From Clostridia bacterium (GTDB lineage Bacteria; Bacillota; Clostridia; Oscillospirales; Acutalibacteraceae): a stretch of 64,000 nt of DNA. The DNA lies in assembly GCA_017546665.1 (NCBI GenBank), contig JAFYSE010000039.1:21065-85064 (forward strand), read 5' to 3'. This document shows, piece after piece, positions 43,252-52,064 of the stretch; the first letter of the stretch is position 1; the number at the start of each line of letters is the position of its first letter. Under the pieces are notes generated by a model. That model did not search any database. It worked only from the letters and a program-made list of their open reading frames with translations, and was not told the DNA's origin. The position numbers and the translations under genes are program-made.

Positions 43252-43736
43252 AAGCATATTTAGGAATTGGCACAAATATTGGCAATAGAATGGAAAATCT
43301 TCAAAATGCGGTTTATGCTCTAAATTTATTGCCATTGACCAAAGTTACACAGATATCCAATGTCTATGAAACCGACCCGGTTGGATACAGTGACCAGAAT
43401 GATTTTTTGAATATTGTCGTTGAGATTGAAACACAATTCAATTCAGACAGTTTGCTTGGTGCGATACTTGGTATTGAGGCGGGTTTAGGTAGGATTAGAG
43501 TAATCAAAAACGGACCTCGTGTAATCGATATTGACTTGCTTTTATATGGTGATGAATATAAGAACACGGAAACATTAGTTTTACCACATCCTAGAATGAT
43601 GGAAAGAGGATTTGTTTTGATTCCATTATCAGATATTAATTTTAAAAATAAATTCATTGAAAAGAAAGACATAAAAAAAGAAGCCTTTGAGGGTGTAAGG
43701 TTTTACTGTTCAAAGGACGAGCTTAAAATAGATTAG
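43248..43736 (+). CDS. folK: 6-hydroxymethyl-dihydropterin pyrophosphokinase
   Basis: 162 residues. GIGTNIGNRMENLQNAVYAL, YETDPVGYSDQNDFLNIVVEIET, the ATP/Mg loop GPRVIDIDLLLYGDE and LPHPRMMERGFVLIPL give HPPK, which makes the diphosphate used by FolP. ATG 43248 overlaps the folB stop by 4 bases. Confidence 0.97.
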   Translation: MKAYLGIGTNIGNRMENLQNAVYALNLLPLTKVTQISNVYETDPVGYSDQNDFLNIVVEIETQFNSDSLLGAILGIEAGLGRIRVIKNGPRVIDIDLLLYGDEYKNTETLVLPHPRMMERGFVLIPLSDINFKNKFIEKKDIKKEAFEGVRFYCSKDELKID

Positions 43737-43752
43737 TAGATTTTGGTGACTT

Positions 43753-44610
43753 ATGTATTACATAATTATGGATCTTGAGTGGAATAACGCTTATATGAAA
43801 TCTGCTCAAAAGTTTGTTAATGAAATAATCGAAATTGGTGCAGTTAAGCTTAATGATAATTTGCAAGAGATTGGAACTTTTTCTGAACTTATTAAACCGA
43901 TTATTTCAAAAAAATTGCGTTCTAAAATTAAAGACCTTACTCATATTACCAATGACGACATTCGTGGTGGTAAACCATTGTCAAAGGTAATGAAGGAGTT
44001 TAGTAATTGGATAGGGGAAGATAGTGTTGTTCTTACGTGGGGAGATACTGACATTAGAACTCTTCTTTCAAATTACAAGTATTTCCTTAACAAGGATGCC
44101 ATTGATTGTATCAAAAAATACGTGGATTTGCAGGTTTACTGTCAGCAATTTATTGATATGGAAAATATTCAACAAGCAGGTCTTTCTTATGCTGCTGAGT
44201 GTTTAGGGATTGACCCAGAGCAATACCCACATCACAGAGCCCTTGATGACAGTCTTTTAAGTGCAGAATGCTTTAAGAAAACATATGATGTTGAAAAAAT
44301 AACCACATATATAAAAGAATGCGATGATGATTTCTATTTAAGACTTCTATTTAAGCCTTATGTTATTAGGGATAAAAATGACCCATTGATTGATAAAAAT
44401 CTTTTTAACTGCTTCTGCAATATCTGTGGTGGCAAGGTGCAGACTAAAAAGAAATGGAAATTTATGAATCAGTCATTTCGTGGTGTCTTTTATTGTGAAA
44501 ATTGTAATCGTGAATTTAAAGCAAGTCTTCGAGTGAAAAAGTTCTATGATTATATTGATGTTAAAAGGAATTATTCTGAAATTATAAAAACTAAAGAGCA
44601 AAAAGACTAA
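43753..44610 (+). CDS. DEDDh 3'-5' exonuclease with C-terminal zinc ribbon
   Basis: 285 residues. Residues 1-180 form an exonuclease domain: MDLEWN with Asp7/Glu9, NEIIEIGAVKL, LTHITNDDIRGG, WGDTDIRTLL and HHRALDDSLLSAE with His and Asp. This is closer to the KapD/ERI-1 group than to DNA polymerase epsilon. The C-terminal part (about 208-270) has two CxxC pairs (CNICGG, CENCNR) and basic residues, a probable zinc ribbon that could bind RNA or DNA. Nuclease polarity and substrate are inferred. It starts 16 bases after folK with no terminator in between. Confidence 0.88.
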   Translation: MYYIIMDLEWNNAYMKSAQKFVNEIIEIGAVKLNDNLQEIGTFSELIKPIISKKLRSKIKDLTHITNDDIRGGKPLSKVMKEFSNWIGEDSVVLTWGDTDIRTLLSNYKYFLNKDAIDCIKKYVDLQVYCQQFIDMENIQQAGLSYAAECLGIDPEQYPHHRALDDSLLSAECFKKTYDVEKITTYIKECDDDFYLRLLFKPYVIRDKNDPLIDKNLFNCFCNICGGKVQTKKKWKFMNQSFRGVFYCENCNREFKASLRVKKFYDYIDVKRNYSEIIKTKEQKD

Positions 44611-44632
44611 ATTGGTTTGTTCATAAAAAGTA

Positions 44633-44670
44633 AGCGTTGCAGTTGGAATTTACAACCGCAACGCTATTTT
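44633..44670. terminator. terminator between the exonuclease and GH20 genes
   Basis: AGCGTTGC plus a further GTTG (44633-44645) pairs with CAAC and GCAACGCT (44653-44664), one A/C mismatch, then ATTTTATT. It separates convergent genes. Confidence 0.85.
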
Positions 44671-44717
44671 ATTAATATATTTATTCTATATACAATGTTA
44701 GGATAATGTAAATTAAG

Positions 44718-45893
44718 TTATGATATAAGCTCTTTTACGAAATCTATTGTGATATTTTCTCTAACATATTTGAGCCAACCGTAAATCATTGATGCTCTTG
44801 GCTTTGTCCAATCCTTTTCATCACAGAATTCAATACCTTTCAGTTGGTTTTTAATTTCTTGAACATCCTTGATAAACTCATTGTATGGTTTGCCGCTTTC
44901 ACCAAGTGCAACCTTTGAAAGGGCAATAAGTCTTGGGAAAATAAGTTTTTCAAGTTGCTGATTTTCGGTTACATATTCAGTCCAGAGAGTTCCTTCAATG
45001 CCAATGATATTTTTCTTTCCTTCTTCAGTTAATCCCGGCAAATCGGCTTTTAAAGAATAAGTACGGTTGAGAGGTGTAATGTTATAGTCATAGTCAAAAT
45101 AGCAATATGAAAATGGTGAAAGAATTGCTTTGCCACCCTCATTAAGAAAACTAACAGTTGGTTTTGGACTTTCCTTCCAATACTGAATAATTGCTCTTTT
45201 ATCGAGATTTCCTGCCTTTGCAGAATCATTCCAAACAATACAATGCCTACCCTTGCTTTCAAGGTAATCAACAATTCTGTTCATAAAGCAGTTTTGATAT
45301 TCAGTATAATTTTCTACACCAAGTTCCTTCATATGCTTTTGACATTCAGGACAGCTTTTCCAATGCTTTGAAGGTGTTTCATCACCACCGATATGAAAAT
45401 ATTCACCTGGGAAGATTTCAAGAAATTCGTCAATAATTTGGATTACTGTATTATATGTTTCTTCTTTTGCAAGACAGAGAACATCCTTGAAAATACCTTG
45501 ATGAGTTTTGATTTTTACATCTTCGCCTGTACATGAAAGATATGGGATTGCAGACAAAAGTGCACTTGTGTGGCCTGGAATGTCAAATTCAGGAATAACT
45601 TCAATTCCTCTTTCAGCACAGTAAGCCACGATTTCTCTCATTTCGTCCTTCGTATATACTCTGCCGTGTGGCTCATTAACGTAAGTTTTTCCAAAATCGG
45701 AATAAGGTCTGATTCCAGCTGAATTAAGCTCAGGAAATTTCTCACTTTCAAATCGCCATCCTTGGTCGTCAGTCAGATGCCAATGGAATTTGTTGATTTT
45801 AAGCAAGGGGAGAGTATCGATAAGCTTTTTAATTTCTTCAATTTTCTGCATATGGCGAGCGCTGTCAAGCATAAATCCTCTGTATTCGAACAT
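44718..45893 (-). CDS. GH20 beta-N-acetylhexosaminidase
   Basis: 391 residues. The TIM barrel of GH20 without the usual N-terminal GH20b domain: EYRGFMLDSARH, INKFHWHLTDDQGWRFE, VIPEFDIPGHTSALL and the catalytic Asp171-Glu172 pair in HIGGDETP, with WNDSAK downstream. There is no signal peptide, so it is probably cytoplasmic and acts on imported chitobiose-like sugars or muropeptide-derived GlcNAc (inference). Start ATG 45893 with a Shine-Dalgarno TAGGAGATG. A promoter lies about 90 bases upstream on the minus strand. Confidence 0.94.
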   Translation of the reverse strand: MFEYRGFMLDSARHMQKIEEIKKLIDTLPLLKINKFHWHLTDDQGWRFESEKFPELNSAGIRPYSDFGKTYVNEPHGRVYTKDEMREIVAYCAERGIEVIPEFDIPGHTSALLSAIPYLSCTGEDVKIKTHQGIFKDVLCLAKEETYNTVIQIIDEFLEIFPGEYFHIGGDETPSKHWKSCPECQKHMKELGVENYTEYQNCFMNRIVDYLESKGRHCIVWNDSAKAGNLDKRAIIQYWKESPKPTVSFLNEGGKAILSPFSYCYFDYDYNITPLNRTYSLKADLPGLTEEGKKNIIGIEGTLWTEYVTENQQLEKLIFPRLIALSKVALGESGKPYNEFIKDVQEIKNQLKGIEFCDEKDWTKPRASMIYGWLKYVRENITIDFVKELIS

Positions 45894-45982
45894 AATTACA
45901 TCTCCTATAAATTAATCCAATTCAGAGCCGGTAACCTGCTCCAACTTTGCCCCTTTTGTTTCTTTGACCTTTGTATAGATTA

Positions 45983-46010
45983 ATTATATCATTTGCAAAA
46001 TAAAAATCAA
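45983..46010 (-). promoter_or_regulatory. SigA-type promoter of the GH20 gene, with a leader
   Basis: On the minus strand TTGATT (46010-46005), 16-base spacer and TATAAT (45988-45983). It leaves a leader of about 80 bases to the ATG, with GC-richer sequence (GGGGCAAAG, GCAGGTTACCGGCTC) but no riboswitch consensus that I can name. Confidence 0.6.
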
Positions 46011-46039
46011 CTATGAGAATAGTGTGGAGAATAATATGA

Positions 46040-46516
46040 TTATTCTGCAAGATTATTTAAAGTTTTACCCGTTACACGATAAATAGTCCATTCATCCATA
46101 GGCTTTGCCCCTAAGGATAAATAAAAGTCTATGCTTGGTCTATTCCAGTCAAGGCAACACCATTCAAGTCTTCCACAATCTCTTTCGATAGTGATTTTTG
46201 CAAGTTCTTTTAAAAGGGCTTTGCCATAACCTTTGTTTCGATATTTGGGAAGAACAAAAAGGTCTTCAAGATATATTCCAGCTCTGCCAAGGAAGGTGGA
46301 AAAGTTGTGAAAAAACAAGGCGAAGCCAACTTCTTTTCCATCTTCACAAGCGAAAATAACTTCTGCTTTTTTCTTTTTGAAAATCCATTCTTCTAAAAGT
46401 TCTTCCGTTGCGATAACATCATTTGACATTTTTTCATAATCTGCAAGAGCCTTTATAAAATTGAGAATTATTTGAACATCTTTCTTTTCTGCATATCTAA
46501 AAGTCAATTCTGCCAT
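46040..46516 (-). CDS. GNAT N-acetyltransferase
   Basis: 158 residues. GNAT core with the acetyl-CoA-binding loop in VLPKYRNKGYGKALLKELAK and the preceding strand IYLEDLFVLP; the sequence RLEWCCLDWNRPSIDFYLSLGAK resembles spermidine/diamine acetyltransferases. The acyl acceptor is not certain. It has its own weak AGGTATAG start region and is transcribed toward the GH20 gene but with a promoter between them. Confidence 0.9.
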   Translation of the reverse strand: MAELTFRYAEKKDVQIILNFIKALADYEKMSNDVIATEELLEEWIFKKKKAEVIFACEDGKEVGFALFFHNFSTFLGRAGIYLEDLFVLPKYRNKGYGKALLKELAKITIERDCGRLEWCCLDWNRPSIDFYLSLGAKPMDEWTIYRVTGKTLNNLAE

Positions 46517-46626
46517 ATCTATACCTCAATTAACATTAACTATATATTTTATTACTTAAACTTTTTAAAATGCAACTGCTCCTATATGGATGTTGTATAT
46601 ATTAAATTAGGTTTATTTTTAATGTG

Positions 46627-46653
46627 AAAAAGCCGTACATTTCAGTACGGCTT
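46627..46653 (-). terminator. terminator of ackA
   Basis: Minus strand AAGCCGTAC (46653-46645) pairs with GTACGGCTT (46638-46630), followed by T residues. Confidence 0.93.
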
Positions 46654-46675
46654 AACCTTTGCATTGAAATTAGAA

Positions 46676-47884
46676 TTAAAGGGCATTTACGATATCTTTT
46701 GTATCTCTTGCAATAGCAAGTTCTTCGTTTGTAGGAAGAACATATACTTTAACTTTTGAATTTTCAGTTGAAAGTTCTCCTTCTTTGCCCTTAACAAGAG
46801 TCTTACCGATTTCGTTGTTGATTTCGATACCGAGGTATGAAAGTTCATTACAAATGTTATCACGAAGGTCATCAGCATTTTCACCAATACCACCTGTGAA
46901 TACAATAGCATCAATACCATCCATAGCAGCAGTATAGGCACCAATGAATTTCTTGATTTGGTAACCAAGAATCTTTCTTGCAAGTGCACATTGTTCGTTG
47001 CCTCCTGCAGCTGCAGCCTTAACATCACGGTCGTCAGATGAAAGTTCAGATACACCCATAATGCCTGACTTTTTATTAAGAAGAGTATCCATTTCCTTAA
47101 CAGAAAGGTTTTCTTTTTCCATAAGGAAAAGAACAACTGATGGGTCAATACCACCACAACGTGTACCCATTGGAAGACCATCAAGTGGAGTGAGACCCAT
47201 TGATGTATCAATTACTTTACCGTTCTTAACAGCAGCAATTGATGAACCATTACCAAGATGGCAAGTAACGATTTTAAGGTCTTCAATATTCTTACCCATA
47301 ACCTCTGCACATCTTGCACTTACAAATTTGTGTGATGTACCGTGGAAACCGTAACGACGGATTGAATATTTCTTTGTAAATTCATATGGAATAGGGAATG
47401 TGTATGCTTCTGCAGGCATTGTGCTGTGGAATGCGTTATCAAAAACAGCAACCTGAGGAACATCCTTGCCGAAAAGTTCAATACTTGCATTGATACCCAT
47501 AATGTTTGCTGGGTTATGGAGTGGAGCAAGGTCATTCATGCTTTCGATACCTGCAATAACTTCGTTGTCAATAAGAACACTCTTATTGAAACGTGAACCA
47601 CCCTGAACAACACGGTGACCAACAGCAGTAATTTCGCTGATATCATCAATAACTTTGTATTCGCCCTCTGTAAGAGCTTGTTTAACAGCAGCAAAAGCTT
47701 CTGTGTGGTTGCTCATAGGAGCATTGTATTCAATTTTCTGTCCATCAGGAGTTTTGAAACTGATACATGCTTCAGGAGTACCAACTCTTTCACAAATACC
47801 TTTTGCAATTACACTTTCATCAGCCATATCAATAAGCTGATATTTAAGTGATGAACTACCTGCATTAATAACAAGAACTTTCAT
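46676..47884 (-). CDS. ackA: acetate kinase
   Basis: 402 residues, full length: VLVINAGSSSLKYQLIDM at the N-terminus, GHRVVQGG, HNPANIMGI, RRYGFHGTSH and the phosphate loop HLGNGSS. Converts acetyl phosphate and ADP to acetate and ATP. No pta gene is adjacent. The gene is transcribed toward a strong terminator and diverges from the tmcAL gene by 118 bases, whose product consumes acetate. Confidence 0.98.
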   Translation of the reverse strand: MKVLVINAGSSSLKYQLIDMADESVIAKGICERVGTPEACISFKTPDGQKIEYNAPMSNHTEAFAAVKQALTEGEYKVIDDISEITAVGHRVVQGGSRFNKSVLIDNEVIAGIESMNDLAPLHNPANIMGINASIELFGKDVPQVAVFDNAFHSTMPAEAYTFPIPYEFTKKYSIRRYGFHGTSHKFVSARCAEVMGKNIEDLKIVTCHLGNGSSIAAVKNGKVIDTSMGLTPLDGLPMGTRCGGIDPSVVLFLMEKENLSVKEMDTLLNKKSGIMGVSELSSDDRDVKAAAAGGNEQCALARKILGYQIKKFIGAYTAAMDGIDAIVFTGGIGENADDLRDNICNELSYLGIEINNEIGKTLVKGKEGELSTENSKVKVYVLPTNEELAIARDTKDIVNAL

Positions 47885-47935
47885 TTTAACATCTCCATTT
47901 ATAAATTTTTCTTGAAGTAATTTTAAAACTATATT

Positions 47936-47964
47936 ATTATATACTTATATTTATGTAATTTCAA
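47936..47964 (-). promoter_or_regulatory. SigA-type promoter of ackA
   Basis: Minus strand TTGAAA (47964-47959), 17-base spacer and TATAAT (47941-47936), with a 45-base leader. Confidence 0.75.
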
Positions 47965-48002
47965 GATTTCTTTTACCAATATTTTGAAAAAGGGGTAAAA
48001 AT

Positions 48003-49178
48003 ATGTCTGTAATTGGTATTGTTTGTGAATTTAATCCTTTTCATAATGGGCATAAGCATTTAATTGACTCTGTTAAACAACGGGGCGATGTTATTGTGTG
48101 CGTAATGAGTGGCAACTATGTGCAACGTGGAGAGCCTGCGATTTTCCCCAAGGACGTAAGAGTTGAAATGGCTCTTAAATGTGGTGCAGATGTTGTGTTG
48201 GAGCTTCCATTTGTTTACGCAACATCATCTGCAGAAATATTTGCTCGTAATGCAGTAAAGATTTTGGATGCCTTTGGCTGTGATAAACTCGCATTTGGTA
48301 CGGAAATGGCTGATATTAATGGTATATCAAATGCAGTTGATATTTTTTTGGGTAACGACTTTGATGATAAAATAAATATGTACCTCTATCAGGGTTTAAG
48401 CTATCCTGTTGCACGACAGAAAGCCTTTGACGAATATGATTGTAGCTTTGATATTTCATCACCAAATAATATTCTTGCAGTGGAATATGTCAAGGCAATT
48501 AGGCAACTGAATTCAGAAATGATGCCATTACCAATTAAACGCATTGGAGCAGGGTATAATGATGATTTTGCTTATGATGATTTTGCATCAGCAACATATA
48601 TCCGTAAATTAATTAATGCTCAAGAGACTTATGAAAATTATATTCCAGAGAATATATTTGATATTTATGTTGACACAATTAGCAAGGGCTTATTTCTTGA
48701 CAAAGACAAGTATAATCTTATTGCTCTTACATTGTTAAGAGATAAAGTTGGAAGCAATCTTTCATCCCTTGCCAATATGGCTGAAGGACTTGAAAACAGA
48801 ATTGAAAATGCTGTGAAAAATAGTACAAATATGTATGAAATTCTTGAAAATATTAAAACGAAACGATATACATATTCAAGACTTTCACGTGCTATTTTAA
48901 GTATGATGTTTGGCGTTACAAGTAATGATATAATGATTTCTGTTCCATATTGCAGAATGTTGGGATTTAATACAAACAAGTCAACTGAAATAGGAGTGCT
49001 GATTGATAATTGTAAACTACCATTTGTAGTTAACTATTCCGATTTTACGAAGTATGATAATCCTGAAATTAAACGAGTGTTTGAATTGGAGAATAAATCG
49101 ACAGATATATATAGTTTAATGCTTAACACTTGTAGCGTATGTTCAAAAGAGATGACTTATTCTCCTCGTAAGGTGTAA
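48003..49178 (+). CDS. tmcAL: tRNA-Met cytidine acetate ligase
   Basis: 391 residues of the TmcAL (YlbM) family, which uses ATP and acetate to acetylate C34 of elongator tRNA-Met. It has the nucleotidyltransferase HxGH motif in GIVCEFNPFHNGHKHLI, MSGNYVQRGEPAIFPKDVRVEMAL, ELPFVYATSSAEIFA and the tRNA-binding helical C-terminal part (RIGAGYND, SATYIRKLI). Start ATG 48003 after AAAAAGGGG. Often linked to ackA or ribosomal L32 neighbours in Firmicutes; here it diverges from ackA. Confidence 0.96.
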   Translation: MSVIGIVCEFNPFHNGHKHLIDSVKQRGDVIVCVMSGNYVQRGEPAIFPKDVRVEMALKCGADVVLELPFVYATSSAEIFARNAVKILDAFGCDKLAFGTEMADINGISNAVDIFLGNDFDDKINMYLYQGLSYPVARQKAFDEYDCSFDISSPNNILAVEYVKAIRQLNSEMMPLPIKRIGAGYNDDFAYDDFASATYIRKLINAQETYENYIPENIFDIYVDTISKGLFLDKDKYNLIALTLLRDKVGSNLSSLANMAEGLENRIENAVKNSTNMYEILENIKTKRYTYSRLSRAILSMMFGVTSNDIMISVPYCRMLGFNTNKSTEIGVLIDNCKLPFVVNYSDFTKYDNPEIKRVFELENKSTDIYSLMLNTCSVCSKEMTYSPRKV

Positions 49179-49206
49179 AATATTGCAGGATTTCTTGCAA
49201 AAATAG

Positions 49207-49236
49207 TTGCAATTTATCAATGGTTTATTGTATAAT
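49207..49236 (+). promoter_or_regulatory. SigA-type promoter of the RpiR-type regulator
   Basis: TTGCAA (49207-49212), 18-base spacer, TATAAT (49231-49236), 40 bases before the start codon. Confidence 0.6.
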
Positions 49237-49275
49237 TTATTAGATACGTTTAAATTGTTATTTGGAGATGTTTAA

Positions 49276-50151
49276 ATGAAATCTTTAAATTTTTCAAACA
49301 TTGACTTAGGGACAAAAAAATTGTCAAAAGGTCATAAAAAACTTATTAAATACATATCAGAAAATTACGATAAAGCAGCTTTTATGACTGCATCAAAACT
49401 TGGCGAGTCCGTTGGTGTTAGTGAATCTACCGTTGTTCGTTTTGCAACTGAAATGGGGTTTAAGGGATATCCTGAATTGCAAAAAGAACTGCAACAGATG
49501 ATTAAATCAAAACTTACTGCAGTTCAAAGAATGGAAGTTTCAAGTAATCTTATTGGTGAAGATAATGCTATAAAGAAAGTTCTTAATGGCGATATTGAAT
49601 TAATTCGAGATACATTAGAATCCGTAAGTGATGTAGAATTTAAAAACGCTGTTGAAACAATTAATAAGGCAAAAAAGATATATATTCTTGGGGTAAGAAG
49701 TTCTGCTGCGTTAGCGAGTTTCTTGTATTTTTATCTTAACCCTGTTTTTGAAAATGTTGTGCTTGTAGATACATCTAGTGGAAGTGAAATGTTTGAGCAG
49801 ATGTTTAGGATAAGTGAAGATGATGTTTGTGTTGCAATCAGTTTTCCTAGATATTCAAAACAAACTATAAATGCACTTCGTTTTATCAATGATAGAGGTA
49901 CAAAGATTATTGCTATTACTGACTCAGCAGTTTCGCCTATTGCAGAGTATGCTGATACATTACTTGTAGCAAAAAGTGATATGGTTTCCGTAGTTGATTC
50001 TCTTGTTGCTCCATTGAGTCTGATAAATGCTCTTATAGTTGCTCTTACATTTAGTCGTCGTGATGAGGTTTACAATAACTTTAATAAACTTGAAAGTATT
50101 TGGGATGAATACCAAGTATATGACAAGTCAGATGGTGATGAAAATGGCTAA
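49276..50151 (+). CDS. MurR/RpiR family transcriptional regulator
   Basis: 291 residues. N-terminal RpiR-type helix-turn-helix (ISENYDKAAFMTASKLGESVGVSESTVVRFATEMGFKGYPELQKEL) followed by a SIS sugar-phosphate-binding domain (IYILGVRSSAALASFLYFYL, DVCVAISFPRYSKQTINAL, GTKIIAITDS). Probably senses a phosphosugar and regulates sugar or cell-wall amino-sugar genes; the regulon is not visible here. It overlaps the next gene by 8 bases, so both are co-translated. Start ATG 49276 with GGAGATG upstream. Confidence 0.93.
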   Translation: MKSLNFSNIDLGTKKLSKGHKKLIKYISENYDKAAFMTASKLGESVGVSESTVVRFATEMGFKGYPELQKELQQMIKSKLTAVQRMEVSSNLIGEDNAIKKVLNGDIELIRDTLESVSDVEFKNAVETINKAKKIYILGVRSSAALASFLYFYLNPVFENVVLVDTSSGSEMFEQMFRISEDDVCVAISFPRYSKQTINALRFINDRGTKIIAITDSAVSPIAEYADTLLVAKSDMVSVVDSLVAPLSLINALIVALTFSRRDEVYNNFNKLESIWDEYQVYDKSDGDENG

Positions 50152-51409
50152 TAGGGTAATTGTTGTTGGCGCAGGTGCCGCGGGAACTATGGCAGCAGGT
50201 GTTGCAGCTGAAAATGGTACTGAGGTGTTATTGCTTGAGCGTAATGATAAAATTGCTCGAAAGGTTTTGATTACAGGTAAGGGCAGATGTAATGTTACAA
50301 ATAACGTGTCGGACGTACAAGAGTTTATATCCAACATTCCTGGGAATGGTAGATTTTTATACGGAGCTTTCTCTGCATTTAATTCTCAGGATGTAATAGA
50401 TTTTTTTGAAGATTATGGTGTTGAACTTAAAGTTGAACGAGGCAATCGTGTTTTTCCTGAGAGTGATAAAGCGGTTGATATTGTTGATGCACTTAATCGT
50501 TATATAACAGATTTCGGAGTTCAAAGAAAAACAGAGAGAGTAAACAGAATTGTTACTGAAAATGCAAAGGTAATGGGCGTAGAAACTGAATCGGGTAATT
50601 TCTATGAATGCGATTCAGTAATTATAGCAACAGGTGGTTTGTCTTATCCGAAGACCGGTTCAAGTGGTGATGGGTACAAGTTGGCTAAGGAGCTAGGTCA
50701 TACTATTACAGAATTAAGACCATCATTATCTGCTCTTGTCTGTCGAGAAGGTTTATGTAGCGAATGTATGGGACTTTCATTGAAAAATGTTGCGATAAAG
50801 GTTGTGGATACAAAAAAGAAAAAAGAAATCTATGACGATTTCGGTGAAATGCTTTTTACACACTTTGGAGTTTCAGGACCTATGATTCTTTCGGCAAGTG
50901 CTCATATGAGGGATATGGTTAAAGAAAGATATGAAATATATATTGACCTGAAACCTGCCTTATCAAATGAAAAACTCGATGCAAGAATTCTTCGCGATTT
51001 TGCAGACAACAGTAATAAATCAATATCAAATGTTTTAGCGTTGTTGTTACCAAAATCATTGATTTCACCTGTGTTAAGAATGTCACAAATAAAACAATCT
51101 GAAAAGGTGAATCAAATTACTAAAGAAATGCGAACAAATCTCATAAATACTATCAAGGGATTAAAACTTACAGTTTTAGATTTCAATGATATTTCCGAAG
51201 CCATAGTAACATCGGGTGGAGTAAAAATCAGTGAAATTAATCCCAAAACAATGGAAAGTAAGTTGTGTGAGGGTTTGTTTTTTGCAGGTGAGGTTATTGA
51301 CTGTGATGGATACACAGGTGGGTTTAACCTGCAAATCGCATTTTCAACAGGACATTTAGCAGGAGTTTCTGCAAGTAATAAAAATAGTGAGGATAATTAT
51401 TATGATTAA
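50144..51409 (+). CDS. HI0933/aminoacetone oxidase-like FAD oxidoreductase
   Basis: 421 residues. N-terminal FAD motif VVGAGAAGTMAAGVAAENGTEVLLLER, the family signature ITGKGRCNVTNN, ATGGLSYPKTGSSGDGY and the C-terminal GEVIDCDGYTGGFNLQIAFSTG. This is the YhiN/HI0933 family, whose reaction is not known; the name aminoacetone oxidase in databases rests on weak evidence. Start ATG 50144 is in the end of the regulator gene; the last 8 bases overlap cmk. The oxidoreductase-cmk-plsC-ispH order is widespread in Clostridia. Confidence 0.92.
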   Translation: MANRVIVVGAGAAGTMAAGVAAENGTEVLLLERNDKIARKVLITGKGRCNVTNNVSDVQEFISNIPGNGRFLYGAFSAFNSQDVIDFFEDYGVELKVERGNRVFPESDKAVDIVDALNRYITDFGVQRKTERVNRIVTENAKVMGVETESGNFYECDSVIIATGGLSYPKTGSSGDGYKLAKELGHTITELRPSLSALVCREGLCSECMGLSLKNVAIKVVDTKKKKEIYDDFGEMLFTHFGVSGPMILSASAHMRDMVKERYEIYIDLKPALSNEKLDARILRDFADNSNKSISNVLALLLPKSLISPVLRMSQIKQSEKVNQITKEMRTNLINTIKGLKLTVLDFNDISEAIVTSGGVKISEINPKTMESKLCEGLFFAGEVIDCDGYTGGFNLQIAFSTGHLAGVSASNKNSEDNYYD

Positions 51410-52064
51410 TGTGGCAATCGATGGTCCTGCAGGAGCAGGAAAAAGCACAGTTGCTCGTGCGGCGGCAAAAGAATTAGGATTTATTTATGTTGATACAGGA
51501 GCACTTTACAGAGCCGTTGGTGTATATTGTCTCCGTAACAACATTGTAACAACAGACGTAGATGGAGTTGGCTCAGTATTAAAGGACATTACAGTAGAAC
51601 TTAAATTTATTGATGGAGTTCAGCACGTGTTTTTAAATGGTGATGATGTTTCAACAGAAATTAGACTTCCTGAAGCATCAATGGCTGCATCAAATGTTTC
51701 AGCAATTCCGTCAGTCAGAGCATTCTTATTTGATTTACAAAGAGATATCGCTTCAAAAAATAATTGTCTTATGGACGGTAGAGATATTGGTACTGTTGTT
51801 CTCCCCGATGCAAGAGTTAAGATTTTCTTAACTGCTGACCCGGAAGAAAGAGCAATGAGAAGATTTAAAGAACTTCAAGAAAAGGGTAGTACAGTAACTT
51901 ATCAAGAAGTATATGATGATTTGGTTGTGCGTGACTATAACGATTCACATCGTGAAATTGCACCTTTAAAACCTGCTGAAGATTCAGTTGTTATCAATAC
52001 AACAGGTTATACACTTGAAGAATCCATTAATAAGATTATAGAAACTGTTAAGGAGAAAATGTAA
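51402..52064 (+). CDS. cmk: cytidylate kinase
   Basis: 220 residues. P-loop GPAGAGKST, YVDTGALYRAV, MDGRDIGTVVLPDA and the late DYNDSHREIAPLKPA lid region. Phosphorylates CMP and dCMP. Start ATG 51402 overlaps the preceding gene by 8 bases, and its stop shares one base with the next start. Confidence 0.97.
   Translation: MINVAIDGPAGAGKSTVARAAAKELGFIYVDTGALYRAVGVYCLRNNIVTTDVDGVGSVLKDITVELKFIDGVQHVFLNGDDVSTEIRLPEASMAASNVSAIPSVRAFLFDLQRDIASKNNCLMDGRDIGTVVLPDARVKIFLTADPEERAMRRFKELQEKGSTVTYQEVYDDLVVRDYNDSHREIAPLKPAEDSVVINTTGYTLEESINKIIETVKEKM

Noticed and set aside
45894-45982. Riboswitch in the leader of the GH20 gene
   Set aside because: The leader is more GC-rich, but it matches no known aptamer and forms only short stems.
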